A DNA stretch of 64,000 nt from Nemertoderma westbladi (lineage: Eukaryota; Xenacoelomorpha; Nemertodermatida; Nemertodermatidae), in contig JAUCBJ010006631.1 of the NCBI GenBank assembly GCA_032718475.1, forward strand, positions 1 to 64,000, given 5' to 3'. Both the position numbers and the translations under genes were made by a program. Each line of letters opens with the position of its first letter. The first letter of the stretch is position 1. The notes under the pieces are model-generated. The model searched no databases. It was not told the origin of the DNA and was given only the letters and a program-made list of their open reading frames with translations. This document shows, piece after piece, positions 54,014-64,000 of this stretch.

Positions 54014-54970
54014 AATTTTAATTTCAAATATTATATGTATCCACTAGCGCGTGGCTACATCTTCGGGTTGCGACTCTCTCTAACTCTCTCTCTAACTTGA
54101 GCGATTCAAAAAACCATGGCCGGCTAAACCTAAATATCCTAACTAATAAATTGAGTTCAGCTTCGCAGTTAAACAACCGGTAATTTTTTACTGCTTCCAC
54201 AAACACACTGGTGCCAACAGAACAACTAACCTTGTTTGCTGTGAGATTCCACGTCCGCGTCCAAAGATTCAGGCCCTTCGCTGATTGCAAACCGAACCCG
54301 CAGACCCACACGAACCCCAAACTCAGAAGTTCCGTCTTGCCATGTATCTCCAGATGGTATAAAATAACTAAGCGGTTACCTAACATACCGGTACAAAACT
54401 CTAGAATTTTACAAAATAATTTTGACCGAAAACTGAATTCTCGCAAACCTAGCTAAAATTTTCAAAAAACTTACTAATTACAATTCGCCCTAAGGCCTAA
54501 GGAACTGCTGTATTCGCAATTAGCAAAAACGCACTACCGTACATTCACTGTATGTAGTATAGTAAGTAAAACAGTACACCAACCTAACAGCCTAATGATA
54601 CTGTGTGTGTGGTACGGCAAACAAATGTCCTTCTACCGTCCGCAGTAACAACAATCAGCCTAATGTACTACTGTACTATTGTACGCAGCCAGTGAATACA
54701 GTAATCTAAACTAGCAACCTAATAGAATAAACTCAATGTCTTACTGTACGCTAGCCTATAGCCTACAGCAGACGATCACGTGCTCTAACTTATTACTTAA
54801 TACTGTGATACTACTAATCAGCCTAAGAATACTCTATTGACTGTACGCTACAGCCTACAGCCAATAAATCGCGTATTACTGATACGAAGTATCAGTAATC
54901 TAAACTAACAGCCTAAGAATACTCTATTTACTGTACGCTACAGCCTACAGCAAACAAGTGCGCGTATTAC
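54014..54970 (-). other. Retrotransposon leader, LTR-proximal, with imperfect repeats
   Basis: Contains three or four imperfect copies of a block including actgtacgctacagcctaca and a perfect palindrome attactgatac-gaa-gtatcagtaat at about 54876-54900. ORFs at 54024-54456 look accidental. A standard PBS next to the LTR is not apparent. Confidence 0.55.
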
Positions 54971-57199
54971 TGATAAACAACCGCGACCTCTATACTAACA
55001 GCAGAACTGTTGAACAGACCAATACCCGTTAATATCCTTCTGCCAACCTAATAAGTTCTCGTCTAACCAATAAGACACAAAGACTGCTCTACTGTTAAGT
55101 AAAGGGGCTCAGGAGCGTGATATTACTAAATTGTAAGGGTTGCTAAATACAAACCGCTACTTACCGTTAGATGGCGCTAATCTGCCGTCCGCTAATATAT
55201 TTTACTAAATTTACACAACTCCTGCAAAATCGCTTGTTCCTTTCTCTACCGATTGCTCGATAGAGAGCTAACTGTTCGAATCTATGAGCCACGCAGGAAT
55301 AACCAAAACAATAAACCCGAGTCGGCTCCCTAAGCTTACTTAAGACGAGTGCGAGAGGCCTTGCACTCAGAGTATTCTTACGCCTAATTCTATCACTATT
55401 AAAGCACGCTATTACCTACGTCTTTCTAATCGCGAATACTGGAGGTTCCCTAACGTAATGTGTGAATGCGAGAATATTTAAAATATCAAAATGGTACAGT
55501 ATCTGTTTCTACGTGGATAATACCACTCCGAGTCTAAAACTGCCCGCGACTGGCTTTAGGCCAGCAAAATTACTAGCGTATCGTGCGTACCGAATAGTGC
55601 GTTCTAGCTGATTGCCCGCTAATGCAAATAACCGCTCAGCGTGAATAGTTTACAGTACACTAATTATTACCTTAGCTACTCTCCGCTATGCTGCGTACTA
55701 ATTCTTAATTTTTTACTAATTAATTACAGTCACAAATATTTAACAGCGTACTAATTACTAAGAGTTCCAGAATACGTAATTCTAATTTATCACGCAACAG
55801 GTTTCGCTAGTAATAGCCTAAATTGCCGTATTACTTTGACCTAATCAATAACTAATTATTGTAACTAAGAAATAGAAATCAATCAAAGGAAAAAGAGCGC
55901 CTATCTAAGCATTCGTAATCTTAGGCACACTTCAATAACACACCAATCAGCGTTAGAAATCACAGTTTACAATTGTGCAATTCACTACTCGTACTCCACA
56001 CTCAACGTTGTAATACGCGCAGGCCTCTCCCGGGTACATCTAGGATTCCTAACTAACCCAATTCCTGCCCCCCTAATACTAAATAGAGACAAAACCTGGA
56101 TCATCAGCCCCCTAGATACTGTACCGGCGATCGGTCTGCGTGCCGCAGTGCAAGATACCCGCCCGCAACGGTGACCCTGGCCAGCGTTGCCCGCTTTGAA
56201 TCCTCCGCTCTCTCCTAGTCGCTCAACCCCCCGATGCGCCCACCGCCCACTGGCACCTTAGCCCTCCATGATGCTAATAGCTACCGTAGCGGCGCATGCA
56301 AATCACAAAGTCTGACAGTCTCAGGAATCCCTTGGGATTATTGCGCAGAAAAGAATCACATAGAACCATCAATCAAAGGTAGAAATCATAGTTCGATTGT
56401 AATTTGCAGTAATCGAAGGAATTATTGAGAAACACAAGCAAAGTAATCGTACTAGCAAATCATTCCAAGAAATTAATCAAAATTAGCAAATTGCAGAAAA
56501 TACGATATCCTAATACAAAATTAGAGACAGCTCAGCAAGTAAATTGTAACAGGGGTGTGTCATGTGATAAGGCATGAACATATGAACAACAAAAGGCCCT
56601 ACCGGCACACCGCCAATTTATAGGTGATCCCGATGGGGTGATGCAATAAGGTGACTCAATCGCTCTCCCATTGGCTCTCCAGTCCATGCTAGCATTAAAC
56701 CAACCTGGAAGCAGTTAATCCAATAAGGAGACCGGATTGTAGCCCTATGCCCTCAAATTATTACCATATATGGTAATGGATCACGTCTCTGGCTGCTGAA
56801 TGGCCAGGACAGCGTCCCTATATGCTAGCCCTATCAAACTAATATCAGCAAGCACAAAATCCAGGGTCCGAGTAAACTCGCTACCCTGGAACTATCTACA
56901 TATATCCTAATACAAAATTACGTAGGTAGGGCTACATACTATACAAAATGAATGGATGCAAAATATATGGGCGTTTTAACTTCCTTACCTAAATGTCACC
57001 ACACTGCGCCTTATCTAAATAATTATACTGCACAACGGACTAATATTACGTACAGTATAACGGACTAATACTGCATACTGCATAATGGACTAATACTGCA
57101 TACTGCATAATGGACTAATACTGCATACTGCATAATGGACTAATACTGCATACTGCATAATGGACTAATACTGTGGATACAGCGCCATATACCGTAACA
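54971..57199 (-). repeat. 5' LTR (2,229 bp)
   Basis: Same sequence as 36333-38487 apart from about five substitutions and about three extra copies of a 25-bp unit (atactgcatactgcataatg plus gacta) near 57070-57170. Confidence 0.93.
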
Positions 57200-57405
57200 A
57201 TACTGATGGAGGAAATCGCCTCCCTGGTGAAGGAAAAAAATAGTTTATGTGGTGTCTTGTGCGTAGCCTCACACGCCATTGACGTCAGTCTTATATGTGT
57301 GCATATGTAATGCAGGATCTACATAATATTGCAGTTGTAAGATTCATCTTTTGCAGTTGCAAAACGAGAGCCTGAATTGTTGACAGCAATACACCGTTAA
57401 ATTTA
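57200..57405. other. Stretch without a gene
   Basis: Nothing recognisable between the LTR and the integrase fragment. Confidence 0.4.
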
Positions 57406-57726
57406 TCACATTGGCCATTTCCTCTTTGGATTGTAGGCTCTAGTTTTAGATTTGTTTACTCCAATTGATTGCAACCATAACTGAAGTTCTCTGGAAATCA
57501 ACTGTCGCCCTCGATCAGAGTGAACATTTCCAGCAATACCGTATCGGTAGAAAAATCTCTGTAGTTGTTCTCTGACAGTAGCTGTTCTAATTGAGTCGAC
57601 AACTTCTGCTTCAATGAATCTTGAGTATTCGTCAATTATAGTAAATATGTATTTGTTACCACCTGCTGTAGATTTGGGTCCAATAAAATCCACTGAAATA
57701 CGTTCCATAGGTCTAGAGGCCTTCAC
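57406..57726 (-). pseudogene. Ty3/gypsy-type integrase fragment
   Basis: 106 codons of integrase core: first catalytic Asp in ISVDFIGP, IFTIIDEYSRF, second Asp in VHSDRG, then LQSIGVNKSKTRAYNP, ending in a stop where NGQVE with the catalytic Glu should follow. It is a different family from the BEL element. Confidence 0.75.
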
Positions 57727-57738
57727 AACTTCGCCTAA

Positions 57739-57835
57739 GGGGGGCGTTCATAAAGTATGTCACGCACTGGGGGGGGGGGTTGATTTTTGTGACGGTCACG
57801 GCGATGTTCTACGGTATGCTTTAATGTTAGCTTGA
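57739..57835. repeat. Probable terminal sequence of a DNA transposon or MITE
   Basis: ggcgttcataaagtatgtca after a G run and then a second G-run resembles the G-rich ends of MITE-type elements in animals. A partner end was not found, so the call is weak. Confidence 0.3.
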
Positions 57836-58153
57836 CTTTGACTAACACATTTGTAGATGGGATGGTAACTTTAAGGAAAAAACAATAACTCAATACGGGA
57901 CCTGGCGCAGAAGAGCGCTGCGACCACAAAGCGGGTGTGCAGCTACCGCAATGAATGAGTGCTGCATTGAGTGCTGCTCTTTTTATGCCAGTTTACTGTA
58001 CAGTAGTTGCAGACACAGGGATACTATAACTGTAGGTAGACTGGGCCTACCTAAAATGTAATGTAAATGTCCGCCACGGTACTAACTACTGTAGGCCTAC
58101 ACTGGAACTGGATGTTAAATATTGTTAAATTAGGATAGCAATGCTAAACAGTA

Positions 58154-60472
58154 ATGGACAAGGATAAGTTATTCAAAAGCCTATACAAGGCATATGAGGC
58201 TGTTCACTCGGACAAAAATAAATCAGTTATACAGAATGAAGTCACCAAAATGTGGACAAAACTGAAAACGGACAATGATAGTGTTCAGAAGTTGTCAGAT
58301 AAAACTCAAGAAACTATTTACGAACTTAACAGTATTTTAATGAAGAGGAAAAGTACATCGATGTCGATGTGGGCTAAATTCGGAAATACCAGTTCGACTT
58401 GTTCAGAGGTTCGTGGTTCCAATGTCACAGAAACTGAAACTTCACATGCAGTCGCCTGTATCACGGTAACAGAACCTACCAGTATCATAGGTGACCCAGT
58501 CTTTATGGGTACGGAGATTACAATAAATGCGCCCAAGTCCAAAGAACCCACTTTAAATCCAAAATGCCCAGCTCAGGATGAATTAAAAAAACACTTAGAT
58601 CTTGTGAACAGCGATTTGGTCGGATTGTACAAAAGGAAATCTCTTGGTGTAGCTACACTGAAGGATACCAAAATTATGGAGGTAAAAAAGAAAACAAAAA
58701 ACCATTTAGAAAGAAAGCTAAAGAATAAAATTTATGAACAAAAAAGACAGCAAAAATTTCGTGCCAAACGGAGGGCTGTTTTAATTAAATTGATGAAAGA
58801 CAACCCGAAAACTAAAGATGACTTGCGAATTCGCGAATGCACTGGTAGACCATGCATAGAGACACAACAACCGTTACTGCTCCAAAGCTATTGTCGATAT
58901 AGCTTTATACGGATCCGCCTCCGATGAAAGGCGTCATTCCGACTTATATAGAAGTGTGAAGACTCTTGATGAATTAACTGCACAGCTTAATATGGATGGC
59001 TTTGAGATTAGTAGAAGTGGCGTATATCTTCGTCTACTTCCACGAATGAGTTCTAGTAATGAAGGGAAACGTCACATAAAAACAGTTCCAGTGAAATTAA
59101 TCCGTGCCCATAATGATAAACATATAAAACATATTGACAGACGCTTTTGCACTTCTACCATTAAACAATTGGAGGAAGTAGCTTCATTATTGGGTCCGAA
59201 GGATGTCTGTTTCATCAGTCAAGACGACAAGGCTCGGGTCCATTAACAGCAGCCAATAAGCAGGCTCCACTGCTAATGCATGTTGAATATAAGGTTTCTC
59301 TTCCTGATCACGATTGGGTTGTGGCTGATAGACATAAACTGATACCTTCAGTTTATTCTGGAATCGTAATCCAGCCGGATGGTTTTGGTAGACCGGAATG
59401 TATTGGTTATTCAGGTCCCACATATATTGCAATTAGATCTGGAAAGCACTGTTCCTTCACTGCACATAGCCATTGTCGTGACTTTGAAAGACTGCTTACT
59501 CTACCTGAATTTGATACAGTTACTAAAGATAGCGAGGTGAATATTGCAAAGCCCGTATTTATATTAACCGTCGATGGGGGGCCGGACGAACATCCGCGCT
59601 TTCAAAAAGTCATTGGGGTTGCAATCCACCATTTTATAACTCAAAAATTGGATGCACTTTTTGTGGCAACAAATGCCCCGAGACATAGTGCATTTAACCG
59701 TGTTGAGCGACGCATGGCTCCACTTAGCAGGCAACTTGCGGGCCTAATTCTACCACATGATACTTTTGGCAGCCATCTAGACCATCGAGGTCGTACCACT
59801 GACGCGGATTTGGAGAAACGCAACTTTGGCTATGCAGGCGAAGCTTTAGCCGAAGTTTGGTCCGCAACAGAAATAGATCATTATCCAGTGGTTGCGGAAT
59901 ATATTGAGCCATCTAGGTCGGACAACTGCAATCTGGTTCATTCTACACCCCAGTGGCAGAGAGATCATGTAAGGACAAGTCAGTATTTCACTCAGATTGT
60001 GAAATGTGAGGATAGAAAATGTTGTGCCAAACCACGCAGTTCATATCGCACAGTTGTGCCATCCAGATTCATACCGCCACCAATCCCGATTCTACAAGGC
60101 AGTTCCGGACTTCATGTACCCAACAGGAATCAATGGGAACTGCATAACTTTCCGTCAATATTTATAAATCAATCAGTTATAGTTCCTAGCTATGAAAAGC
60201 TGCTTCCTAACAATATTTTGGATATAAAGTCTATTCCCTATGATTCGTACTGTCCATCACTATTCTCTGTACTTTTCGAACGTATATGTAAAGAGAAGGA
60301 CTGCAACATTTATTTCGCGTCTAAAACATTATTAAAAATTCATACTAACGTCGTACATGGTGCATATGATGACTATTTAGCGCCACCCGCCATTAAGGAG
60401 GACATACAAACGATTGACTCTGTATTACTGGTGATTAATATAAATGAACATTTGTCTTTCGTTTTTTACTAA
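58154..60472 (+). pseudogene. DDE-type DNA transposase, broken by two frameshifts
   Basis: Three consecutive open pieces (58154-58927, 58956-59246, 59276-60472) form one protein in changing frames, with breaks near 58885 and 59235. The first has a basic Lys-rich region; the second ends with FISQDDKAR (first Asp); the third has ILTVDGGPDEHPRF (second Asp), FNRVERRMAPLS (Glu), ELAG-like LAGLILPHDTFGSHLD, then CEDRKCC and a C2H2-like finger (C-x4-C ... H-x4-H). The family name is not certain. It lacks visible terminal repeats here. Confidence 0.7.
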
Positions 60473-61529
60473 TTACTATTTTAATTATTACATATTGACT
60501 GACATACTGATAGAGGCCGACAATTTTGCGAGCGAAAGTTTAAAATTCTTTATTATTTCTCGTTTTTGCACCACTTATTTGCACCACAATTTTGAAATTT
60601 CGATGTATATGATAAAAAAAAAACGTGCAGTAAAGAACTCTTTTGTCACAAAATTAATTTAACTGAAACTTCGATATTCTACCTTCATGTTTTGCACTCG
60701 ATGGCATTTTAGAACTTACTTTGCTAACGTTAACGACCTCCCAACACGTACAATACTCAATACCCTCGTACATAATAATTGATTTTCGGTCAATTAAAAT
60801 TAGTGACAAAGACTCTTCTTTCCGATACTTATTCTTATCAAAGAACATTCATTGTTTATTACAACTTCTAAATTTTTTAGAAATATAATTAATTATGTGC
60901 AATAATTATCAGTTTGTATGTCATTCAATTTAATTTCCTTTCATCATCAACTGTCAACCAACTGCCGGATTCAAATTCCCTTTTCATCCTTGACTAGATG
61001 ATCCCGACCTTCCCACCCATTTCGTCCTTTGATCTTCCTTTAATTTTCTTCCCTACTGTACGCAAAACGGCATCCGGCATCTCTTCTCACTCAATACATA
61101 TCATGTTAAACCCCCAATATTCCTTACCCAATCTCATAGACCTAGACCCATCCACGGGCTCATACCACCCCGGAGCCATAAAGAGGCAGCCTGGAGGAGA
61201 GCGAACTACAGTCTCCGTCTCACAGCACCCAGAGCTGATCCCATTGCTGCACGACCCACTTAGAGATCACTCCCACAGCAGCGAGGTATGAAGACTTCCA
61301 CCTAATTCAAAAACACCGCATGTTACTTTAATTAAATAGATACAGCTGAATTCTCAATTTTACTAATTTTGCAAAAGAAATAAATTAATTGATAAATCAG
61401 TTGCCTCCAATGTATGTCGGATATCCCTCACTCTTTTATTTATTTATTAGTAAAAATCGGTTTTACCGACGGTTTAAAAAGAGGTGCACATTCCCATTCA
61501 TTTATGGGCTATTGAATTAAAACGCATGT
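60473..61529. other. AT-rich stretch with one weak candidate exon
   Basis: At 60998-61291 (+) a 98-codon ORF includes SLPNLIDLDPSTGSYHPG and HPELIPLLHDPLRDHSHSSE followed by GAG|GTATGA. It looks coding but has no recognised family or confirmed acceptor. The remainder shows nothing. Confidence 0.3.
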
Positions 61530-62963
61530 ATGTATAATAGGGCGGTGCGTTTTTTACTTTTTTTCGATTTCGTTGTTCTACCGGTGCACAAAAGTTGCCA
61601 AATGGTAAAAAATTAAGGCAAAAAAATTTCTCTAAATTTCATCAATATCTTGAAGGATCCCAAGGGGGTTGAAATTTTGAGCCTTCGCGATGCACCACAA
61701 TTAAATTTATAACAATATAACACATTAATGAAAGATCAATGACCCAAGAAAGAACTTCCTGCATGCATCAAATGTCATCAAATGGGTCCAAACTTAGGTT
61801 AGATACCAAAATTTTAATTTTTGAATCAAGGGAACTAGTGCCACAGGCACATGGACAGAACCTACCATTTGGCGCAAGTGATGATAATTCTCAATTTTCG
61901 AGATGGCCAACTTTGAGTTCTCCTACTGCATTCAATATAATGCTCATTAGAACCGCAATGGCCGATTTAGTGGGGGTAGACACCTTCAAAACAAACGTAG
62001 AGCGAATAGTTCTTGAGATATCGCAGAAAATGTGAAGTCCGGCACAAGTCTTCATTACCGCCTTGATGCGATATGGACAAATCCTCAAAAATTTTATTTT
62101 GAATTATCTCAAGGAACCAACAATAGACACATCACAGAAATGATCGATGTAGTGGGTGTAGACACCTTTAAAATAAGAGTAGAGTCATTAGTTCTTGAGT
62201 TATTTTACAAAATGTCAAGACTATGTCCACCAATTTAGATACTTGATATTGAGTTGACCCATTCCACACATTTTGTACAAAAACTATAGTGAATAAATCA
62301 CTACTCTTTAATTTTGAAGGTGTCTGTATACACTAAATCAATTTGTTGCAGTGATGTGTCTATTCTTGATTCCTTGAGATAATTCAAAATAAAATTTTTT
62401 GAGGATTTTTCCATATCGCACATATATCTAAGGCGGTAGTGTAGACTTGTGCCGGACTTCACATTTTCTGCGATATCTCAAGAACTATTCGCTCTACGTT
62501 TGTTTTGAAGGTGTCTACCCCCACTAAATCGGCCATTGCGGTTCTAATGAGCTTACTATTAATGCAGTAGGAGAACTCAAAGTTGGCCATCGCGAAAATT
62601 TAGAAATATCATCACTTTGTGCCAAATGGTAGGTTCTGTCCATGTGCTTGTGGCACTAGTTACCTTGATCCAAAAATTAAAATTTTGGTTTCTAACTAAG
62701 TTTGGACCCATTTGATGACATTTGATGCATGCAGGAAGTTCTTTCTTGAGTCATTGATCTTACATCAATGTGTTATATTGTTATAAATTTCATTATGGCG
62801 CATCGCGATGGCTCAAAATTTCAACCCTCTTGGGATCCGTGAAGATATAGACGAAATTTAATGAAATTTTTTTTGCCTTATTTTTTTACCATTTGGCAAC
62901 TTTTGTGCACCAGTAGAACAATGAAATCGAAAAAAGTAAAAAACGCATCACCCTAATGTATAA
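61530..62963. mobile_element. Fold-back element with hAT-like termini and 8-bp TSD
   Basis: The element (61538-62955) starts TAGGGCGGTGCG and ends CGCATCACCCTA, and is flanked by the 8-bp duplication atgtataa (61530-61537 and 62956-62963). Nearly its entire length is one inverted repeat: two arms of roughly 690 bp with a short centre near 62240. The 8-bp duplication and YAGGG end fit the hAT superfamily. No transposase. Confidence 0.88.
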
Positions 62964-63009
62964 CTGTAAATTAGAAGTAAAATTGCACAATAATAGGAGT
63001 ACATTATAG

Positions 63010-64000
63010 TCAGAAAAACTCGAGTAAACGCCCATGTTTTGTTATAAAACGCTGTTTGAGGCTATAGTAGCCTTTTATGAATGTAGCCTGCTCTTTAGTT
63101 TTGCAACTCGGATGTAGAGGTCGTAGGCGTTCTGTTAGATGTCCTCTATGGTAGCGGTAGTTCAGTAGAGACGATACTGATGGGAGTCCATGATCCAATG
63201 CTGCAGATTTAATGCTGCTGCTGAGTCCCATAAACTTGGAAGTTGATCGCAGGTTTGATAGAAGGTTCACCCGAAGACTAGTTGCAGACAAGTTACAGAC
63301 AAAAATTAGGGCAATTAGTTGCTCTGAGTATGGTTCCAAGACAAGCCTTGACAGATTGCGTTGTGATCTGTGGTGTGTCAAAGAGAGTGTATAAACATTC
63401 GTTAGATACATAGTTGCCGACAAAGAGTAGGCCACGGAGTAGCTTTCTATAGTAGGCGTCAAGTCGCCCTTGGTCGTCGACAGACATTGCGCCTATGCTG
63501 AATCCTTAGGAGTGTAAGTAAGAGGGGATTGCTATTGATTTCCAGAGGTGTGAAATTACTTCTATAGGGTAGTGTTTCGCAGTCCAACCATTTCTATGAA
63601 ATCTGATAGTATGGTGAGAGTACGTATACAATCAGCTAGGGGCCTGATTGCGATCCCAGAGTCACCCCCAGAAAGCTGATAAGTTTGGAGTCAGGCAAAA
63701 GTTTTCCACCAATATTTAGTGCAGCTTGAGTGTGATCGGTGTTCCTAGATTTGAAGACTGTCCATTTACTTTTGGTGGGGTCGGTTTGTAGCTTTAATTT
63801 TTCCAATTCATTGCAAATTATATGAACCATTCTTTCGAATGATTGCCCAGAATTCGCTAACACGAGGATATCGTCAGCATAGTTAATTACCCATAATGCT
63901 GCCCTGTTGCTATTTGAGACTGTTGTGCATAATGCTTCATAGATAGACTCCGTGAAGAAGTTAAAAAGACAGGGCGAAATTAAGGATCCTTGTTTCACTC
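63010..64000 (-). pseudogene. Decayed LINE reverse transcriptase fragment, continuing off the window
   Basis: 63636-63998 encodes QGSLISPCLFNFF and the catalytic VINYADDILVLA; 63010-63487 encodes C-terminal pieces (RLDAYYRKLLRGLLF, YRHRGHLTERLRPL-like) in two frames. Stops and frameshifts show it is dead. It is a different family from the other LINEs here. Confidence 0.7.

Larger units (their letters stand above)
36333..57199 (-). mobile_element. 20.9-kb BEL/Pao LTR retrotransposon with an extra exonuclease-like ORF
   Basis: Two direct repeats of 2,155 and 2,229 bp, both TG...CA on the plus strand, bound an interior with gag, pol and a third ORF, all on the minus strand. The LTRs differ by about five substitutions plus a 25-bp repeat copy number, so the insertion is recent. 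No clear target-site duplication is seen (tgtc on the left, atac on the right), and I could not identify a convincing tRNA primer-binding site. The size is about two to three times that of typical BEL/Pao elements. Confidence 0.88.

Overview
This is a eukaryotic (metazoan) genomic window. Supporting signs are spliced genes with GT-AG introns, extracellular mosaic domains (F5/8 type C, WSC, tandem cysteine-rich modules), a caspase homologue, a Golgi galactose 3-O-sulfotransferase, and dense LINE, LTR, SINE and DNA-transposon content. The domain mix and compact AT-rich introns would suit an aquatic invertebrate, possibly a tunicate, but the species cannot be fixed from the sequence alone.

Layout, left to right. 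At 77-967 (-) lies a single-exon caspase-like gene whose catalytic cysteine is a glycine. At 2,352-12,830 two near-identical LINEs (A and B) stand head to tail, each bordered by arrays of the same 33-bp repeat; LINE A is split by a second LINE family inserted in antisense with a 10-bp target duplication. From 29,532 down to 12,829 (-) runs a 16-exon gene reconstructed here from splice sites with a fully consistent phase chain (1,132 codons plus stop): an unrecognised N-terminal part, two F5/8C domains, one WSC-like domain and about ten 6-Cys modules. Five minisatellites (50, 80, 30, 31 and 46 bp) lie in or just upstream of its introns. Two of them contain exon/splice-site sequence of the gene and a third starts about 20 nt inside an intron. 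A gag-like LTR-element remnant, a MITE-like element and tRNA-derived SINEs also sit in its introns.

From 30.8 to 34.9 kb there are a decayed LINE, a SINE-like tRNA copy, one candidate exon and a 21-bp satellite. At 34,951-36,114 (-) is an intact galactose 3-O-sulfotransferase-like gene. Only about 220 bp upstream of its start begins a 20.9-kb BEL/Pao LTR retrotransposon (36,333-57,199, minus orientation) with about 2.2-kb LTRs that are nearly identical. It carries gag, pol with DUF1759, protease, RT, RNase H and integrase, and, unusually, a third 1,235-codon ORF with a DEDD 3'-5' exonuclease-like region and three CCHC knuckles. Eight copies of a palindrome of the type CCAAACCCRCRGGTTTGG are spread through the element, six of them inside ORFs. 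A recent 5'-truncated LINE is nested in its leader.

The right end (57.2-64 kb) holds a gypsy-type integrase scrap, a frameshifted DDE transposase, a 1.4-kb fold-back element with hAT-like ends and an 8-bp target duplication, and a decayed LINE that runs off the window. The most novel-looking items are the retrotransposon's exonuclease/zinc-knuckle ORF, its dispersed intra-ORF palindromes with covarying outer arms, and the minisatellites seeded at splice boundaries of one gene.
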